A stretch of 64,000 bases of DNA, taken from assembly GCA_964411985.1 (NCBI GenBank), contig CAYPNF010000033.1:33740-97739 (forward strand). The letters run 5' to 3'. The position numbers and the translations under genes were made by a program. The first letter of the stretch is position 1, and each line of letters starts with the position of its first letter. This DNA is from CAYPNF01 sp964411985. GTDB lineage: Bacteria > Verrucomicrobiota > Verrucomicrobiia > Limisphaerales > J093. Shown piece after piece: positions 53,639-62,763 of this stretch. The notes beneath the pieces are model-generated. The model made no database searches. It was not told the DNA's origin and saw nothing but the letters and a program-made list of their open reading frames with translations.

Positions 53639-56600
53639 TTACTTGCGGAGACGGTAGAACTGCGGGCCAGCTCCAATGGTCACCACGGTGGGATTCTGGG
53701 TTCCCACTACGGTCCAGGTGGCATCGGTCAGGCTGGCTTTGGATTCGAGCGTGAATCCGGTCGCAGAGGCGTCCCAAGCGATGGTCACGCTGGTTCCACT
53801 GCGGGCGATGCTGAGGGTGGGCGCGCTGCCTCCGCCCACCGGAGTGGTCGGGTCGTCCGCTGGATTCGGGTGGGTGAATACGGTAAAGAAGTTCACCTCG
53901 GTCGGGGAATCCGGACCGCTGGCCGGTTGATTCGCGTAGTTGATCTCACCCTTGGCAGCCACGCAGATTTGCTTGGTCGTCATGGCTACAGTCATCCCAA
54001 CGCTCCGAATGTTGTTCGTTGCCGTGTTGATGAACGGGAAGAAGCTGGGGGTGATGGGGGTGAATTTCTTGGCCGTTCCGTCGAAGGACAAGACCCGTGC
54101 GGCGACCTGCTGCTGGGCATAGCCTGCAGGTTTGACGACCCAGGAGACGGTCAGACGGTTCAGTGCATCCACCGCGCCAGATGCGCGATCGAAATCGCCC
54201 GAGAATCCACCTTCGCTCACATCCCCAATCGCCACAAACTTCTGGTCGCGTGAGTCAAACGCTACGACTTTCACGATGGTGGTGTTCGCGGCCTTGCCGG
54301 TCAGGTAGACATACGGGCTGTTGATGTGGCCGAAGAGGCGGGTACCGTCACCGCGGCCGGTGTCGAAGGTGGCACCCGAGGTCGCCTGGTCGACACTACC
54401 TTTCAGAGTTCCGGCGTTGTCGAAGAAGTAAATGGAGCGATTGGCGGATCCGTCCTCGGGCTTCGCGCGCACTGCGAATCCACCCTTGCATGGAGCCACG
54501 TTTGCCCAAATGTCGCCATTCGCCACGATGAAGGCTTCCTTCACGATGGAGCCATCCGGAGCGAAGATGGTTGCGACTACGCAGTCGCTATCAGGGTTCA
54601 GCACCCGGGCACGGTCCTCCACCACGGAGACGAAGTTACCATTGTCGAGGCCAACCACATCGCCGCCAAAGCGGCTCATCTGGTTGCCTGCGGTGGTGCC
54701 TGAAGTGGCTCGTCCGTAGGCCGAATCTTGCGCTTTGCAGAGCGGGGTGGGGGCCAAAGTCGAAGTATTAAGGTCGTAGATCTGAATTGTCCCATACCGC
54801 CCGTCGGCAAGCCGGTCGAAACCAAGACTCCAGCGGTTCCCCGATTGGAAATCGGCTATAGCATGAGGCGAGGCTTCCCCTCCTACGATGTAGTGGGTGG
54901 CTCCGGGCCGGGCATCTCCTGCAACACGCCCGGGATTCCCGTTTTGACGGGAGAGGTTGATCTGTCCCTTAAACGGTTGACCACTGTCGGTGTAGAATCC
55001 TTCCACCTGCTTCATGGCGCCCCCGGCGGCGGGCTGGAGCCCCACGACATAGCGTTGCATGTCGGTCGTTCCTTCGGCGAAGGTGTTGCACTCCACCAGG
55101 AACGTGCTGGTGCCCAGCACTCCGACATAGGGTTCCCAGTTGCCCAAGGCGTTGTCGGTGGTCTTGATGACCGGGGTGTCCGCAACGATGCGTGTCAGAC
55201 CAACCGATTCAATCGTTCCAGGGGTGAACGTGGAGAAGATTCGCATGGCCACCACGGGGAGCACCTCCGCCGTATCCGGGTTTACCGTTTCGGTGTCACT
55301 CTTACTCTCCCATATGATAACGACTTGGCCTGCTCGCCAAGCGACGCGCGGTCCACCCGCTGCAGGGGTCGCTGCGTCGGGCAGTTCCTTTTCGCTTACG
55401 TAGAAGGTCTTGCCGAGTGCTTTTCCGGTCGCGTCAAAGCGGCGTCCCATCACGAGAGTCCCCGTATTGCCAGCATCAAACTTGGCATTGTAGACTACGA
55501 TGACGTTCCCATCGGCGTCGATGGCTGCATCCGTGCGGTCTACGCCCGTGAGGGTGAGATCGTCAGAGACGGCCCGCGAGAAGCGAACCGTGCCGTTGGT
55601 GTTGAGAACGGTGACCCAGGCGTCTGAGCCAGCACTGCAGACGGCCACGTAGGCGTCTTTACCGTTTCCGTGGAAGCCGGCACCATCACCCCTACCGCCA
55701 CCGCCGGCCTCGGGCTTGCCAGTCAACTCCGCCAGGTTGATGTTGGTGCTGGTGGGGTTGCCCGCGTTGTCGAACATGCGGACCACGACTGGGCCGTCCC
55801 CGGATTTGAAACGGATAGCGAATCCGTTCGCGGTGACCCCCACGCCATGCCACATCTCAGCGTTGTTGGCTTGGCTTGCGGAATCACTCGCCAGGGTCTC
55901 CGCCTTGATCACATTCCCTGCTGGATCCACAATTCGGTAGATAACGTGCCTCCACGGATCAGCACCTCCAAACACGTCGACTAAGTCCTGGTTCTGGCGG
56001 CTCTCGCTAGCGATGACGATGTTTCCGTTGGAGAGGTAATCCCAGTCGCCGATGCGAATGCTGGCATCGTTGCGAACCGCAAACGCCTCGCTCACTCCGC
56101 CCACGATCTTGGTCGGCTTGCCGGTGTTATCGAGGAGTTGAACGAGAGGGTAGTCACCCTGGTTGTTTCCGTCATAACCCGCAAGCGAGGGTTCTTCCAC
56201 GTCCATCTGCCAGCTGATGGCACCCATGCCGATCCCGTCGCCAAAAGGGTTAGCCTTGATCTTTGGTCCCCATGAGTGCCCTCCGGCGACGGCACTGCCG
56301 TTGGCCCGAAAATAGGAAAGATACTTGGTGGTGATCGTCCCTGCGACGTCCGGCGCAATGCTCGTGGCCGTGGTTTCGGGAGTAATGGAAGTGCCTGCGG
56401 AATCGAACGGAGTCCACACCGCTTCGAGATCCGTGACACCATCGCCGTCATCTTCCCAGCCGACGATAATATTTCCACCGTTGGCGATACCCACCCCTAA
56501 TGCTTCGGTGTTGCCGTTGTTGATGTTGTTGATCTCCGCGGTACGTCGGTTGATATAGATCGTGCTCGACTTGGGGTTGAGCCCGTTCTCCTCGGGTGCT

Positions 56601-56671
56601 CCGGGCACCTGTTGTGCAATAGCACCGGTCACGAACGCAGTGGCTACTGCTAGACTAATGGGTACATTCAT
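53639..56671 (-). CDS. 1010-residue secreted protein of unknown function with FYRL tail
   Basis: Signal peptide (MNVPISLAVATAFVTGAIAQ) followed by a long repetitive beta region. Recurrent short units pair a date-less record style with strands such as GGNIIVGWEDDGDGVTD, NGNIVIASESRQNQDLVDVF, DADGNVIVVYNAKFDAGNTG and NGNFVSVVEDRARVLNPDSD, consistent with a beta-propeller or beta-solenoid. Asp/Asn-rich turns could bind calcium. The last 60 residues are SVTIAWDASATGFTLESKAS...W...FYRLRK, the module shared with three other proteins here. No enzyme motif. It is monocistronic, with an extended -10 promoter and a strong terminator, as expected for an abundant surface protein. Confidence 0.75.
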   Translation of the reverse strand: MNVPISLAVATAFVTGAIAQQVPGAPEENGLNPKSSTIYINRRTAEINNINNGNTEALGVGIANGGNIIVGWEDDGDGVTDLEAVWTPFDSAGTSITPETTATSIAPDVAGTITTKYLSYFRANGSAVAGGHSWGPKIKANPFGDGIGMGAISWQMDVEEPSLAGYDGNNQGDYPLVQLLDNTGKPTKIVGGVSEAFAVRNDASIRIGDWDYLSNGNIVIASESRQNQDLVDVFGGADPWRHVIYRIVDPAGNVIKAETLASDSASQANNAEMWHGVGVTANGFAIRFKSGDGPVVVRMFDNAGNPTSTNINLAELTGKPEAGGGGRGDGAGFHGNGKDAYVAVCSAGSDAWVTVLNTNGTVRFSRAVSDDLTLTGVDRTDAAIDADGNVIVVYNAKFDAGNTGTLVMGRRFDATGKALGKTFYVSEKELPDAATPAAGGPRVAWRAGQVVIIWESKSDTETVNPDTAEVLPVVAMRIFSTFTPGTIESVGLTRIVADTPVIKTTDNALGNWEPYVGVLGTSTFLVECNTFAEGTTDMQRYVVGLQPAAGGAMKQVEGFYTDSGQPFKGQINLSRQNGNPGRVAGDARPGATHYIVGGEASPHAIADFQSGNRWSLGFDRLADGRYGTIQIYDLNTSTLAPTPLCKAQDSAYGRATSGTTAGNQMSRFGGDVVGLDNGNFVSVVEDRARVLNPDSDCVVATIFAPDGSIVKEAFIVANGDIWANVAPCKGGFAVRAKPEDGSANRSIYFFDNAGTLKGSVDQATSGATFDTGRGDGTRLFGHINSPYVYLTGKAANTTIVKVVAFDSRDQKFVAIGDVSEGGFSGDFDRASGAVDALNRLTVSWVVKPAGYAQQQVAARVLSFDGTAKKFTPITPSFFPFINTATNNIRSVGMTVAMTTKQICVAAKGEINYANQPASGPDSPTEVNFFTVFTHPNPADDPTTPVGGGSAPTLSIARSGTSVTIAWDASATGFTLESKASLTDATWTVVGTQNPTVVTIGAGPQFYRLRK

Positions 56672-56709
56672 ACAATGAGTGCTGTATAGTTCGTTTTGGG
56701 ATTACCGTG

Positions 56710-56744
56710 ACTATACCAGTCGATTAGCGATTTCCAGTTGTCAA
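56710..56744 (-). promoter_or_regulatory. extended -10 promoter of the 1010-residue protein gene
   Basis: On the minus strand TGGTATAGT (extended -10 at 56710-56718) lies about 40 bases before the ATG. A TTGACA occurs upstream (56739-56744), but its 23-base spacing is too wide for a normal -35, so the extended -10 is probably what matters. Confidence 0.4.
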
Positions 56745-56848
56745 GCGGGTTTTGACGGTGGATTTCGTAAACGTACGCAAGAAAATGAGCAGAATGAAAA
56801 GATCATCCCACTGAAGGCATGAACCCGGGACGGCTATTGGACCAGCCG

Positions 56849-59035
56849 TCAGAAGCGAAGGGACAACTCCCTGCGATAAGGCCGGTTTTGAAATTGGATA
56901 CGGGCGAGTCTGTGCTCTGCGTCCCAATCCCAGGTTAACTCTGGCGCATCCTCGAGACGGACCTGAGTCGGGCGCCCCGGCGTTCGCAGAACCAGCGTTC
57001 CTGGCACTTGATCCGCACCTTCCACATACAGCAAGGCGGACTTCCGGGTGGAGGGGTTCAGCAGGGTCTTGCACGTGGAAGCCACCACTTGCAGGCGCGA
57101 CGCGTGGAGGCGTTTTAAATCGAGAAGGAACAGCCGGCTGGGACCGGTCAGTTCCACCTGGTGGCGCACACTCAGTTTTGGGTCAAACAGGTTGATGAAT
57201 TCCCCCTCAAGCGTTCTTTGGCCGGAAGCGGGGCTATCCGCGAGTCCTGCAGCGATGACATAGGGGCCACGGCGAAGGACCAGACTGTTTTGAGGCCGGT
57301 CAGGCAAGGTTCGATGTGCCTTGGAAGTTCGGATTAGGGCCATCAGATTCTTGGCCCCATCCTTCTCTTTGGCGAAGTCCACGGGATTCTTGGCCGCGAA
57401 GATCAGTTCGCCGCGTCCCAAGACATACCGACCCGGCTTCGTATCGGCCTGAAGGCCTAGCATTTCAAAAAGATGCTGCCTTGGCGAAGGGTAACTGATC
57501 TGATTAGTGTTCCACCATTCACGCACCTGATTGTAGGGGTCGGAATCATCGTCTGCGAATACCAGGGTCCCACCGTCTTTCAGCCAGCGGGCGATACCGT
57601 TGTGCACCTCGATGGAGAGGGGTTTCATGCCTTGGTAGGTCATCAGCAAAAGGCGAAAGCTATCCAGATACGAGGGCAGGGAAACGTTTTCGAGCTGGAC
57701 GGGTGTGACGGGGATGCCGGAGTTCAACATAGGCAGAGCTAAGCCGTACAAGTGACTCATGTGCGGGTCACTGGGATGCGGGTCGCCACGCTGGAACATG
57801 AGTGAATCGCTGACCACAACGCCCACGCCTGGGGTGGCGTTCTGCCAAGTGACTTCGGATTGCCGCATGTCGTTGAGCGCATTAATCACGGTATGGATTT
57901 CAGCGGCGTAGTCAGGCGGTATCGAGACCCTTTCCTTTGAGCCGCGCTGAGCCGGATAATGCCCCGGGAAGATGCGGTCCGGCCAGGGCATCACCTCGTA
58001 CTGCCATACGTCTGGCTGGAAAAGCGAGGCCACGAGCGTTGACTCCCAGTTGGTGCGGTAGTCCGTCCAATCGTGGTCCGGGTTATCCTCCACCGGATCG
58101 TTCAGATACCAGACCCGCCGTCCCGTGGAACGTACCAGGTTCTGCATGGCCCCGTACTCGAGGAACGCGGTCTCGAAGGTTCGTTCCTGGAGCACGCCTT
58201 GGTAGACGTTGGGTGTGCGGGAAGTTCCGGTCCAAACCTGGGCGATGTAACCATCACAGCCTTTCAGCATGGCCAGGCTCGATTCCGGGCTGACGATTCG
58301 CCAGTGCGCGTAGTTCACCAGGCTATGCGTGGGAACGTAGCACTTGACCTGCCGTCCCTCGACCCGGTTGAACTCCTGGATGTGATCAAAGACTTGCTGG
58401 AGCGCGCGTCGATAGAGGAAGTACTTGAGCTTCGAGGATCGCCATTGTGAGTCCACGGAACTGTGGGGTGGTTGCCACTCCTCACCGTAGTAGGATTTCC
58501 ATTCACGCTTGAAACCCTCGGAGTATCCCCCTCGGACCCAGAATTCAGGCTCCTCCAGGTGGATAGCTTCGGCCCCTGCCTTCAGGGCACGGTCAACCCC
58601 GAGACAGAGGAACTTGCCATAATTCTCCCCAGGGCACATGTAATAGACGTCTCCGCCATGACTGATCTTCTTGCCGGCACGGTCGGTTTGAGCTTCGTCT
58701 TCGTGGTTCTTTCCATCAAATCGCCCGTACAGGTAGTCCTGATAGTTGCCCCAGGAGACCCCGGTCATGACGTGGATCCGATACCCCTCGGCCCGCCAGG
58801 ATTCGATCCGTTCGGGTAGGCCGGGATCGATGCCGTAAACGATGGCAACGTCGGATCGCAGGTTGATCCGGTCATTGTACCGGGAGCCGGTTTGGAAACA
58901 GGTGCGCTCCTCGACCTCCCTTGGGTCATGGAGGTTTCTCGGCGCCTCTGCCGCTCGCAGAGGCAGGAGCGTGAGGGCGCAGAGCAGCGACAGCCTGGGA
59001 AGAAGGCGGAAGGCAAGATAGAGAGGACGGTTCAT
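56849..59035 (-). CDS. secreted TIM-barrel protein, probable glycosidase (unassigned)
   Basis: 728 residues from the ATG at 59035, which overlaps the upstream GH5 stop (ATGA on the minus strand). The longer frame from 59092 lacks a good signal at its start. The signal is LPRLSLLCALTLLPLRAAEA. The barrel-like region contains YRIHVMTGVSWGNYQDYLYG, AEAIHLEEPEFWVRGGYSEG with two or three acidic residues at a strand end, and CDGYIAQVWTGTS. A ThuA/amidotransferase-like segment (LLLMTYQGMKPLSIEVHNGI, then GGTLVFADDDSDPY) and a beta C-terminus follow. The layout resembles the 49010-51982 product, though I see no close identity. Co-expression with GH5 supports a role in polysaccharide breakdown. Confidence 0.6.
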   Translation of the reverse strand: MNRPLYLAFRLLPRLSLLCALTLLPLRAAEAPRNLHDPREVEERTCFQTGSRYNDRINLRSDVAIVYGIDPGLPERIESWRAEGYRIHVMTGVSWGNYQDYLYGRFDGKNHEDEAQTDRAGKKISHGGDVYYMCPGENYGKFLCLGVDRALKAGAEAIHLEEPEFWVRGGYSEGFKREWKSYYGEEWQPPHSSVDSQWRSSKLKYFLYRRALQQVFDHIQEFNRVEGRQVKCYVPTHSLVNYAHWRIVSPESSLAMLKGCDGYIAQVWTGTSRTPNVYQGVLQERTFETAFLEYGAMQNLVRSTGRRVWYLNDPVEDNPDHDWTDYRTNWESTLVASLFQPDVWQYEVMPWPDRIFPGHYPAQRGSKERVSIPPDYAAEIHTVINALNDMRQSEVTWQNATPGVGVVVSDSLMFQRGDPHPSDPHMSHLYGLALPMLNSGIPVTPVQLENVSLPSYLDSFRLLLMTYQGMKPLSIEVHNGIARWLKDGGTLVFADDDSDPYNQVREWWNTNQISYPSPRQHLFEMLGLQADTKPGRYVLGRGELIFAAKNPVDFAKEKDGAKNLMALIRTSKAHRTLPDRPQNSLVLRRGPYVIAAGLADSPASGQRTLEGEFINLFDPKLSVRHQVELTGPSRLFLLDLKRLHASRLQVVASTCKTLLNPSTRKSALLYVEGADQVPGTLVLRTPGRPTQVRLEDAPELTWDWDAEHRLARIQFQNRPYRRELSLRF

Positions 59036-60132
59036 CGGAGATATGTTTGCAGCAGTTCGAGCATCGCGCGATCCAATTTGTGTCCACGCCAATCCTCATA
59101 CTGGAGGTCGGTTCGTTCGCTATCCAGGATGCCGAAGGTGCCCCGGAAGTTCCACAGAGCCCACCCCCAGCCGGCCTGTTTCCAAATCGCCAGGCAGTCT
59201 CCCAGCCATCGTAATACGTCGGGGTGAGGGGATTGGCTGTAGCACCCAAACTCGCCTACGACCACGCCCATCCCTTTCTCCTGAAGCTTCTTCCAGGGCG
59301 TAATCAGCTCTTGTTGGAGTTTTTCCTTTGTCCAGGGGCCGGGTCGGTTGGCGTCCGGGTACGCGGGCTTCACCCAGGTGCTCGAGCCATTTACCCAGTT
59401 TGCCTGGTAATGTGTGAGTTGGAAGGGCTCATAGCCCCGGGTCGCCCCCGCCACGCCCAGGTCCAGAAGTTCCTCGGGTACATCCCGCCCCCATCGTCGG
59501 CCGTCGCAGATGATCAAGCGGTTCGAGTCGTGCTTGCGGATTTCCTGCACGAGCCTCTGAACCACCCGTCGATGATCTTCGCTCGAGACCTCGCCTGGTT
59601 CATTAAACAGGTTGAAACTGAGTTGACGGTTGGGGCGGCCTGCAAAGCGCCGTGCAAACTCCCCCCAATGCAGCGCGCAAACACGCAGTGCCTCCTCGTC
59701 CTTCCAAACGGACTTGGCTTCGGGAGGCCTCGCCACCGTGTACCCCGGTGCTCGGTGGAAGTTCAGACAGACATGGATACGGTGCTTCTCTCCGAGTTCG
59801 ACGGCCTTTTCCACCTCTCGGAGGGTGCGTTCGTGGAAACGAGTCCAATCGCCCCCCTCAATCCAGCCGCGGTAATCCATGGGCAGGCGGACGAAGTTGA
59901 ACCCCCATTCCGCGATCCACGCAAAGTCTTTCTCGAGAAACGGTTCGTTGCGGCCGTTGAACTTTTCCAGGAGGTTGAAGCCGTGCCACGCTGGGAGCTT
60001 CTGAGCGCTGGCCTCGGGCAGCGGAGGGGATACAAGGACGGAAGCCAACGTGGATGGAGTGCCGCAGGCCGTTGCGGAGGCCGCCAACAGGCCTCGTGCA
60101 ACGAATTGTCGACGAGTTAACTCAGATTGCAT
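59032..60132 (-). CDS. Tat-exported GH5 family glycoside hydrolase
   Basis: 366 residues with a twin-arginine signal (TRRQFVARGLLAASA). The GH5 barrel is complete: WHGFNLLEKF, WGFNFVRLPMDY, CLNFHRAPGY, acid/base Glu178 in FNLFNEPG and nucleophile Glu294 in VVVGEFGCYS, then GWGWALWNFRGTFG. These match cellulase/mannanase-type enzymes acting on beta-1,4 (or related) glucans and mannans; the substrate is not certain. First gene of a two-gene minus-strand operon with the 56849-59035 product, divergent from the GDPD-like gene. Confidence 0.88.
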   Translation of the reverse strand: MQSELTRRQFVARGLLAASATACGTPSTLASVLVSPPLPEASAQKLPAWHGFNLLEKFNGRNEPFLEKDFAWIAEWGFNFVRLPMDYRGWIEGGDWTRFHERTLREVEKAVELGEKHRIHVCLNFHRAPGYTVARPPEAKSVWKDEEALRVCALHWGEFARRFAGRPNRQLSFNLFNEPGEVSSEDHRRVVQRLVQEIRKHDSNRLIICDGRRWGRDVPEELLDLGVAGATRGYEPFQLTHYQANWVNGSSTWVKPAYPDANRPGPWTKEKLQQELITPWKKLQEKGMGVVVGEFGCYSQSPHPDVLRWLGDCLAIWKQAGWGWALWNFRGTFGILDSERTDLQYEDWRGHKLDRAMLELLQTYLR

Positions 60133-60147
60133 AGACTTTGGACTCGC

Positions 60148-61758
60148 GTGAGATCTTCCTATTCAGTCGATTCTCGCTGGTGTCAACCGACCCGGACCCC
60201 CTTGCTGTGGGTGGGATTTGTTTGGGCTTTCGTGGTGCTCTTGATGGCTCCAGGATCTGCCTTGGAGCGGCGTCTGGCGCGACAGTACCCGCTGGAACTG
60301 AAGCCTGAGGCGCCAGCGGAGGCGGCAGAGCGGCATCAACGGGTAGCCAAACGCCGTGCTGGCCCGGTGGTGATGGCGCTGCGCGGAGCGACGGACGTCC
60401 TGCCTGAAAACAGCCTGGAGGCCTACAACGCCGCCATTGATTTTGGGGCCGACGGCTGTCTGGTGGATATTCGTCGCACCAAGGATGGGATCTACGTGCT
60501 CTTCCAGGACGAGATGCTGGACCGGTTGACAGAAGGATACGGGCGGGTACGTGACCTGACCTACGTTGAACTGTCTTCCTTGGCTGCCCGGTTTATTCAT
60601 GGTAAGCCCGTCGGCATCCCCCCTCCTACCTTCGTGGCACTCTTAGAGATGGCCCGGGACCGTTCCATGCTGCTTCACTTGGTCCTGCACGAGGCCGGGA
60701 TGGATTCGGAGGTGGCGGAATGGTTGGAGGGGGTCGATCTGTGGGATCACGTTGTCTTTGTGGATTCGACCCATTCGGCAGCGATACGCGACCACCCAAG
60801 CTATCGTCCCCTGAACTACAAGGACGCGAAACTTGTCGAGGAGCGAAGGGATCTCAATCCAGCCGAGGTGCGTCAGGCGCTCAGCGCACCGGGGCAGATG
60901 ATTCTCGTGGCCGACCCTCGTGTTGCTATGCTGGAGCTGGAACGAAAACGCTTGTCACCGGGCACGCTGCATCGCTCTTTCCAGATGGTGGCGGTGGGGA
61001 CCGTCCCTGGAGAGGAGAACGCTCGTCAGGAAGGAACCGCGATGCACTGGTTGTGGCTCCTGGCCAATGGCATCCGCTCCGGCGAGGAAAAGAGCTTGAT
61101 AAGGTTGGCCACCGGGCCGGTGGTAGGAACGAATCAGCACTATGGCCGGCTGTCGGCGAGTGAGGCTCACGTTCTCCAAATCGCGTGGTCCTGCGGGAAG
61201 CTTGGCGAGTTGGGAACTCCTACTACCCTTCGACGGAAAGTGTTGAAGGAAGTCTTGGGCCTTTCCCCCAAATTGGATGTGGATCCCGCCTATGCAGGAG
61301 TGGAGCGGGCAGCGGCGGTGCGAGCGATTGGCATGGGCAAGGACGTGGCGCTGGTCTCGGACTTGGTCGCCGCCCTCGAGAAAGAGCCAAAGGTTCAGGA
61401 AGTCTCTGGGCGGACGGCGGATCGGACCGCACTGATGGCTAGTTACCGGGTTCGTCGGGAGCTTTTGATCGCCCTCGGAGACCTTCCTTGCCGCAGCTCA
61501 CGGAAGGTCCTCAGTCAGTACCTGGCGGGCAACTCCAAGGCCATGGATCCCAGAATACCTTTGTTTGAAGAGGCCGTGGGTTCGCTGCTGCGGCAGCCGC
61601 TCACTTGGGATCAGTTGGCGGGTTGGCTTCGGTCAGAAAATGGCATTATCCGTGGAGCCACGCTGTTGTTGTGCATAGACCATCCAACCGAGGAGCGCAG
61701 GAAAGCCTTGCGGTCGGCTGCTCCTTGGGCCTTGAGCCTGTCAGGAATCCGGTTTTAG
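60148..61758 (+). CDS. GDPD-fold protein with lost catalytic residues
   Basis: About 536 residues from a GTG at 60148. The frame is open from a TTG at 60127 and no ATG precedes the hydrophobic segment WVGFVWAFVVLLMAPGSA, so the start is uncertain. The fold is that of glycerophosphodiester phosphodiesterase: PENSLEAYNAAIDFGADG and RRTKDGIYVLFQDEML. Three canonical catalytic positions are changed: the His of HRG is Leu78, the Glu of the E-x-D pair is Leu105 and the His of the HD pair is Gln120; Asp107 remains. The C-terminal half (about 320-536) looks like HEAT-type helical repeats. It is probably a non-catalytic exported or membrane-anchored protein. Divergent from the GH5 operon. Confidence 0.7.
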   Translation: MRSSYSVDSRWCQPTRTPLLWVGFVWAFVVLLMAPGSALERRLARQYPLELKPEAPAEAAERHQRVAKRRAGPVVMALRGATDVLPENSLEAYNAAIDFGADGCLVDIRRTKDGIYVLFQDEMLDRLTEGYGRVRDLTYVELSSLAARFIHGKPVGIPPPTFVALLEMARDRSMLLHLVLHEAGMDSEVAEWLEGVDLWDHVVFVDSTHSAAIRDHPSYRPLNYKDAKLVEERRDLNPAEVRQALSAPGQMILVADPRVAMLELERKRLSPGTLHRSFQMVAVGTVPGEENARQEGTAMHWLWLLANGIRSGEEKSLIRLATGPVVGTNQHYGRLSASEAHVLQIAWSCGKLGELGTPTTLRRKVLKEVLGLSPKLDVDPAYAGVERAAAVRAIGMGKDVALVSDLVAALEKEPKVQEVSGRTADRTALMASYRVRRELLIALGDLPCRSSRKVLSQYLAGNSKAMDPRIPLFEEAVGSLLRQPLTWDQLAGWLRSENGIIRGATLLLCIDHPTEERRKALRSAAPWALSLSGIRF

Positions 61759-61893
61759 AAGGCAAAGGGTGGTGGGGGGCTTCGCGCGCGCGACGCATCC
61801 CGGCCTAGACACCGATTCTCCCCCGTTCAGGTTAGTTCTGAGGCAAGCTCTTTTCGCTTCTTTTTCATGGCGGTTCTGTCTAGGGTCGGAATC

Positions 61894-62709
61894 ATGATTA
61901 CAAGCCAATCCATTGGATTCCTGGGGGCGGGGAAGATGGCATCCGCTCTCGCGAAAGGCTTTATCCGAGCGGGCTGCGTCGCCGCTAGTCAAGTGGTGGC
62001 GAGTGATCCGAACGAAGCGGCACGAGCGCACTTTGGGCAGGAGGCTGGGACGCGCGTTACGGCTTCCAACATTGAGGTGGCTTCCTCGGCGGCAACCATC
62101 ATTCTTGCGGTGAAGCCAGACACGGTTGTGGGTTTATTGGAACAGGTGCGTCCTTACCTCACCGACCAACAGTTGGTGCTCTCCATCGTGGGGGGAGTGC
62201 CAACCAGGAAGATAGAGGAGGCACTTTTTGAGGGGGCGCGGGTGGTCCGTGTGATGCCGAACACCCCGGCACTCGTCGGCGCGTGCGCTTCCGCTTTTGC
62301 CCGGGGGGAGTACGCCACCGAGGAGGATGCCAAGACCGCCGAACGGCTCCTCGGGTCGGTGGGGATCGTCTATGAGGTGAAGGAGCAGTTGATCGATTCC
62401 GTCACGGGCCTGAGCGGGAGTGGTCCAGCCTACGTTTTCCAGGTCATCGAAGCCCTTAGCGACGGTGGAGTGGCGGTGGGGTTGCCAAGGGACATGGCCA
62501 TTCGCCTGGCCGCCCAAACGGTCCTGGGTAGCGCCAAGATGGTGCTGGAAACAGGACTTCATCCCGGAGTGCTGAAGGATATGGTCTGCAGCCCCGGGGG
62601 AACCACCATTGAGGGAGTGTTGGCGATGGAGAAGGGCGGGGTCCGTGCGGCCATGATGGAAGCCGTTCGCGCTTCGGCGGAGAAGGCTAGGAAGATCGGC
62701 CAAGGCTGA
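61894..62709 (+). CDS. proC: pyrroline-5-carboxylate reductase
   Basis: 271 residues. The ATG at 61894 begins directly before the dinucleotide-binding strand (IGFLGAGKMASALAKGF) and is the best start; the ATG at 61867 would add nine residues. Later blocks are diagnostic: ILAVKP, RVMPNTPALVGACASAF, GLSGSGPAYVFQVIEALSDGG, and VCSPGGTTIEGVLAMEKGGVR. It reduces pyrroline-5-carboxylate to proline with NAD(P)H in the cytoplasm, the last step of proline synthesis. Full length for the family. Confidence 0.95.
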   Translation: MITSQSIGFLGAGKMASALAKGFIRAGCVAASQVVASDPNEAARAHFGQEAGTRVTASNIEVASSAATIILAVKPDTVVGLLEQVRPYLTDQQLVLSIVGGVPTRKIEEALFEGARVVRVMPNTPALVGACASAFARGEYATEEDAKTAERLLGSVGIVYEVKEQLIDSVTGLSGSGPAYVFQVIEALSDGGVAVGLPRDMAIRLAAQTVLGSAKMVLETGLHPGVLKDMVCSPGGTTIEGVLAMEKGGVRAAMMEAVRASAEKARKIGQG

Positions 62710-62763
62710 GCCTGGGATGGCGGGAGCCTCGAGTCCAGCCATGCCTCTGCCCCGAGGCTTGGA

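Noticed and set aside
56710..56744. Classical -35/-10 pair TTGACA and TATAGT before the 1010-residue protein gene
   Set aside because: Spacing is 23 bases, too wide for a normal sigma-70 promoter; only the extended -10 was kept.
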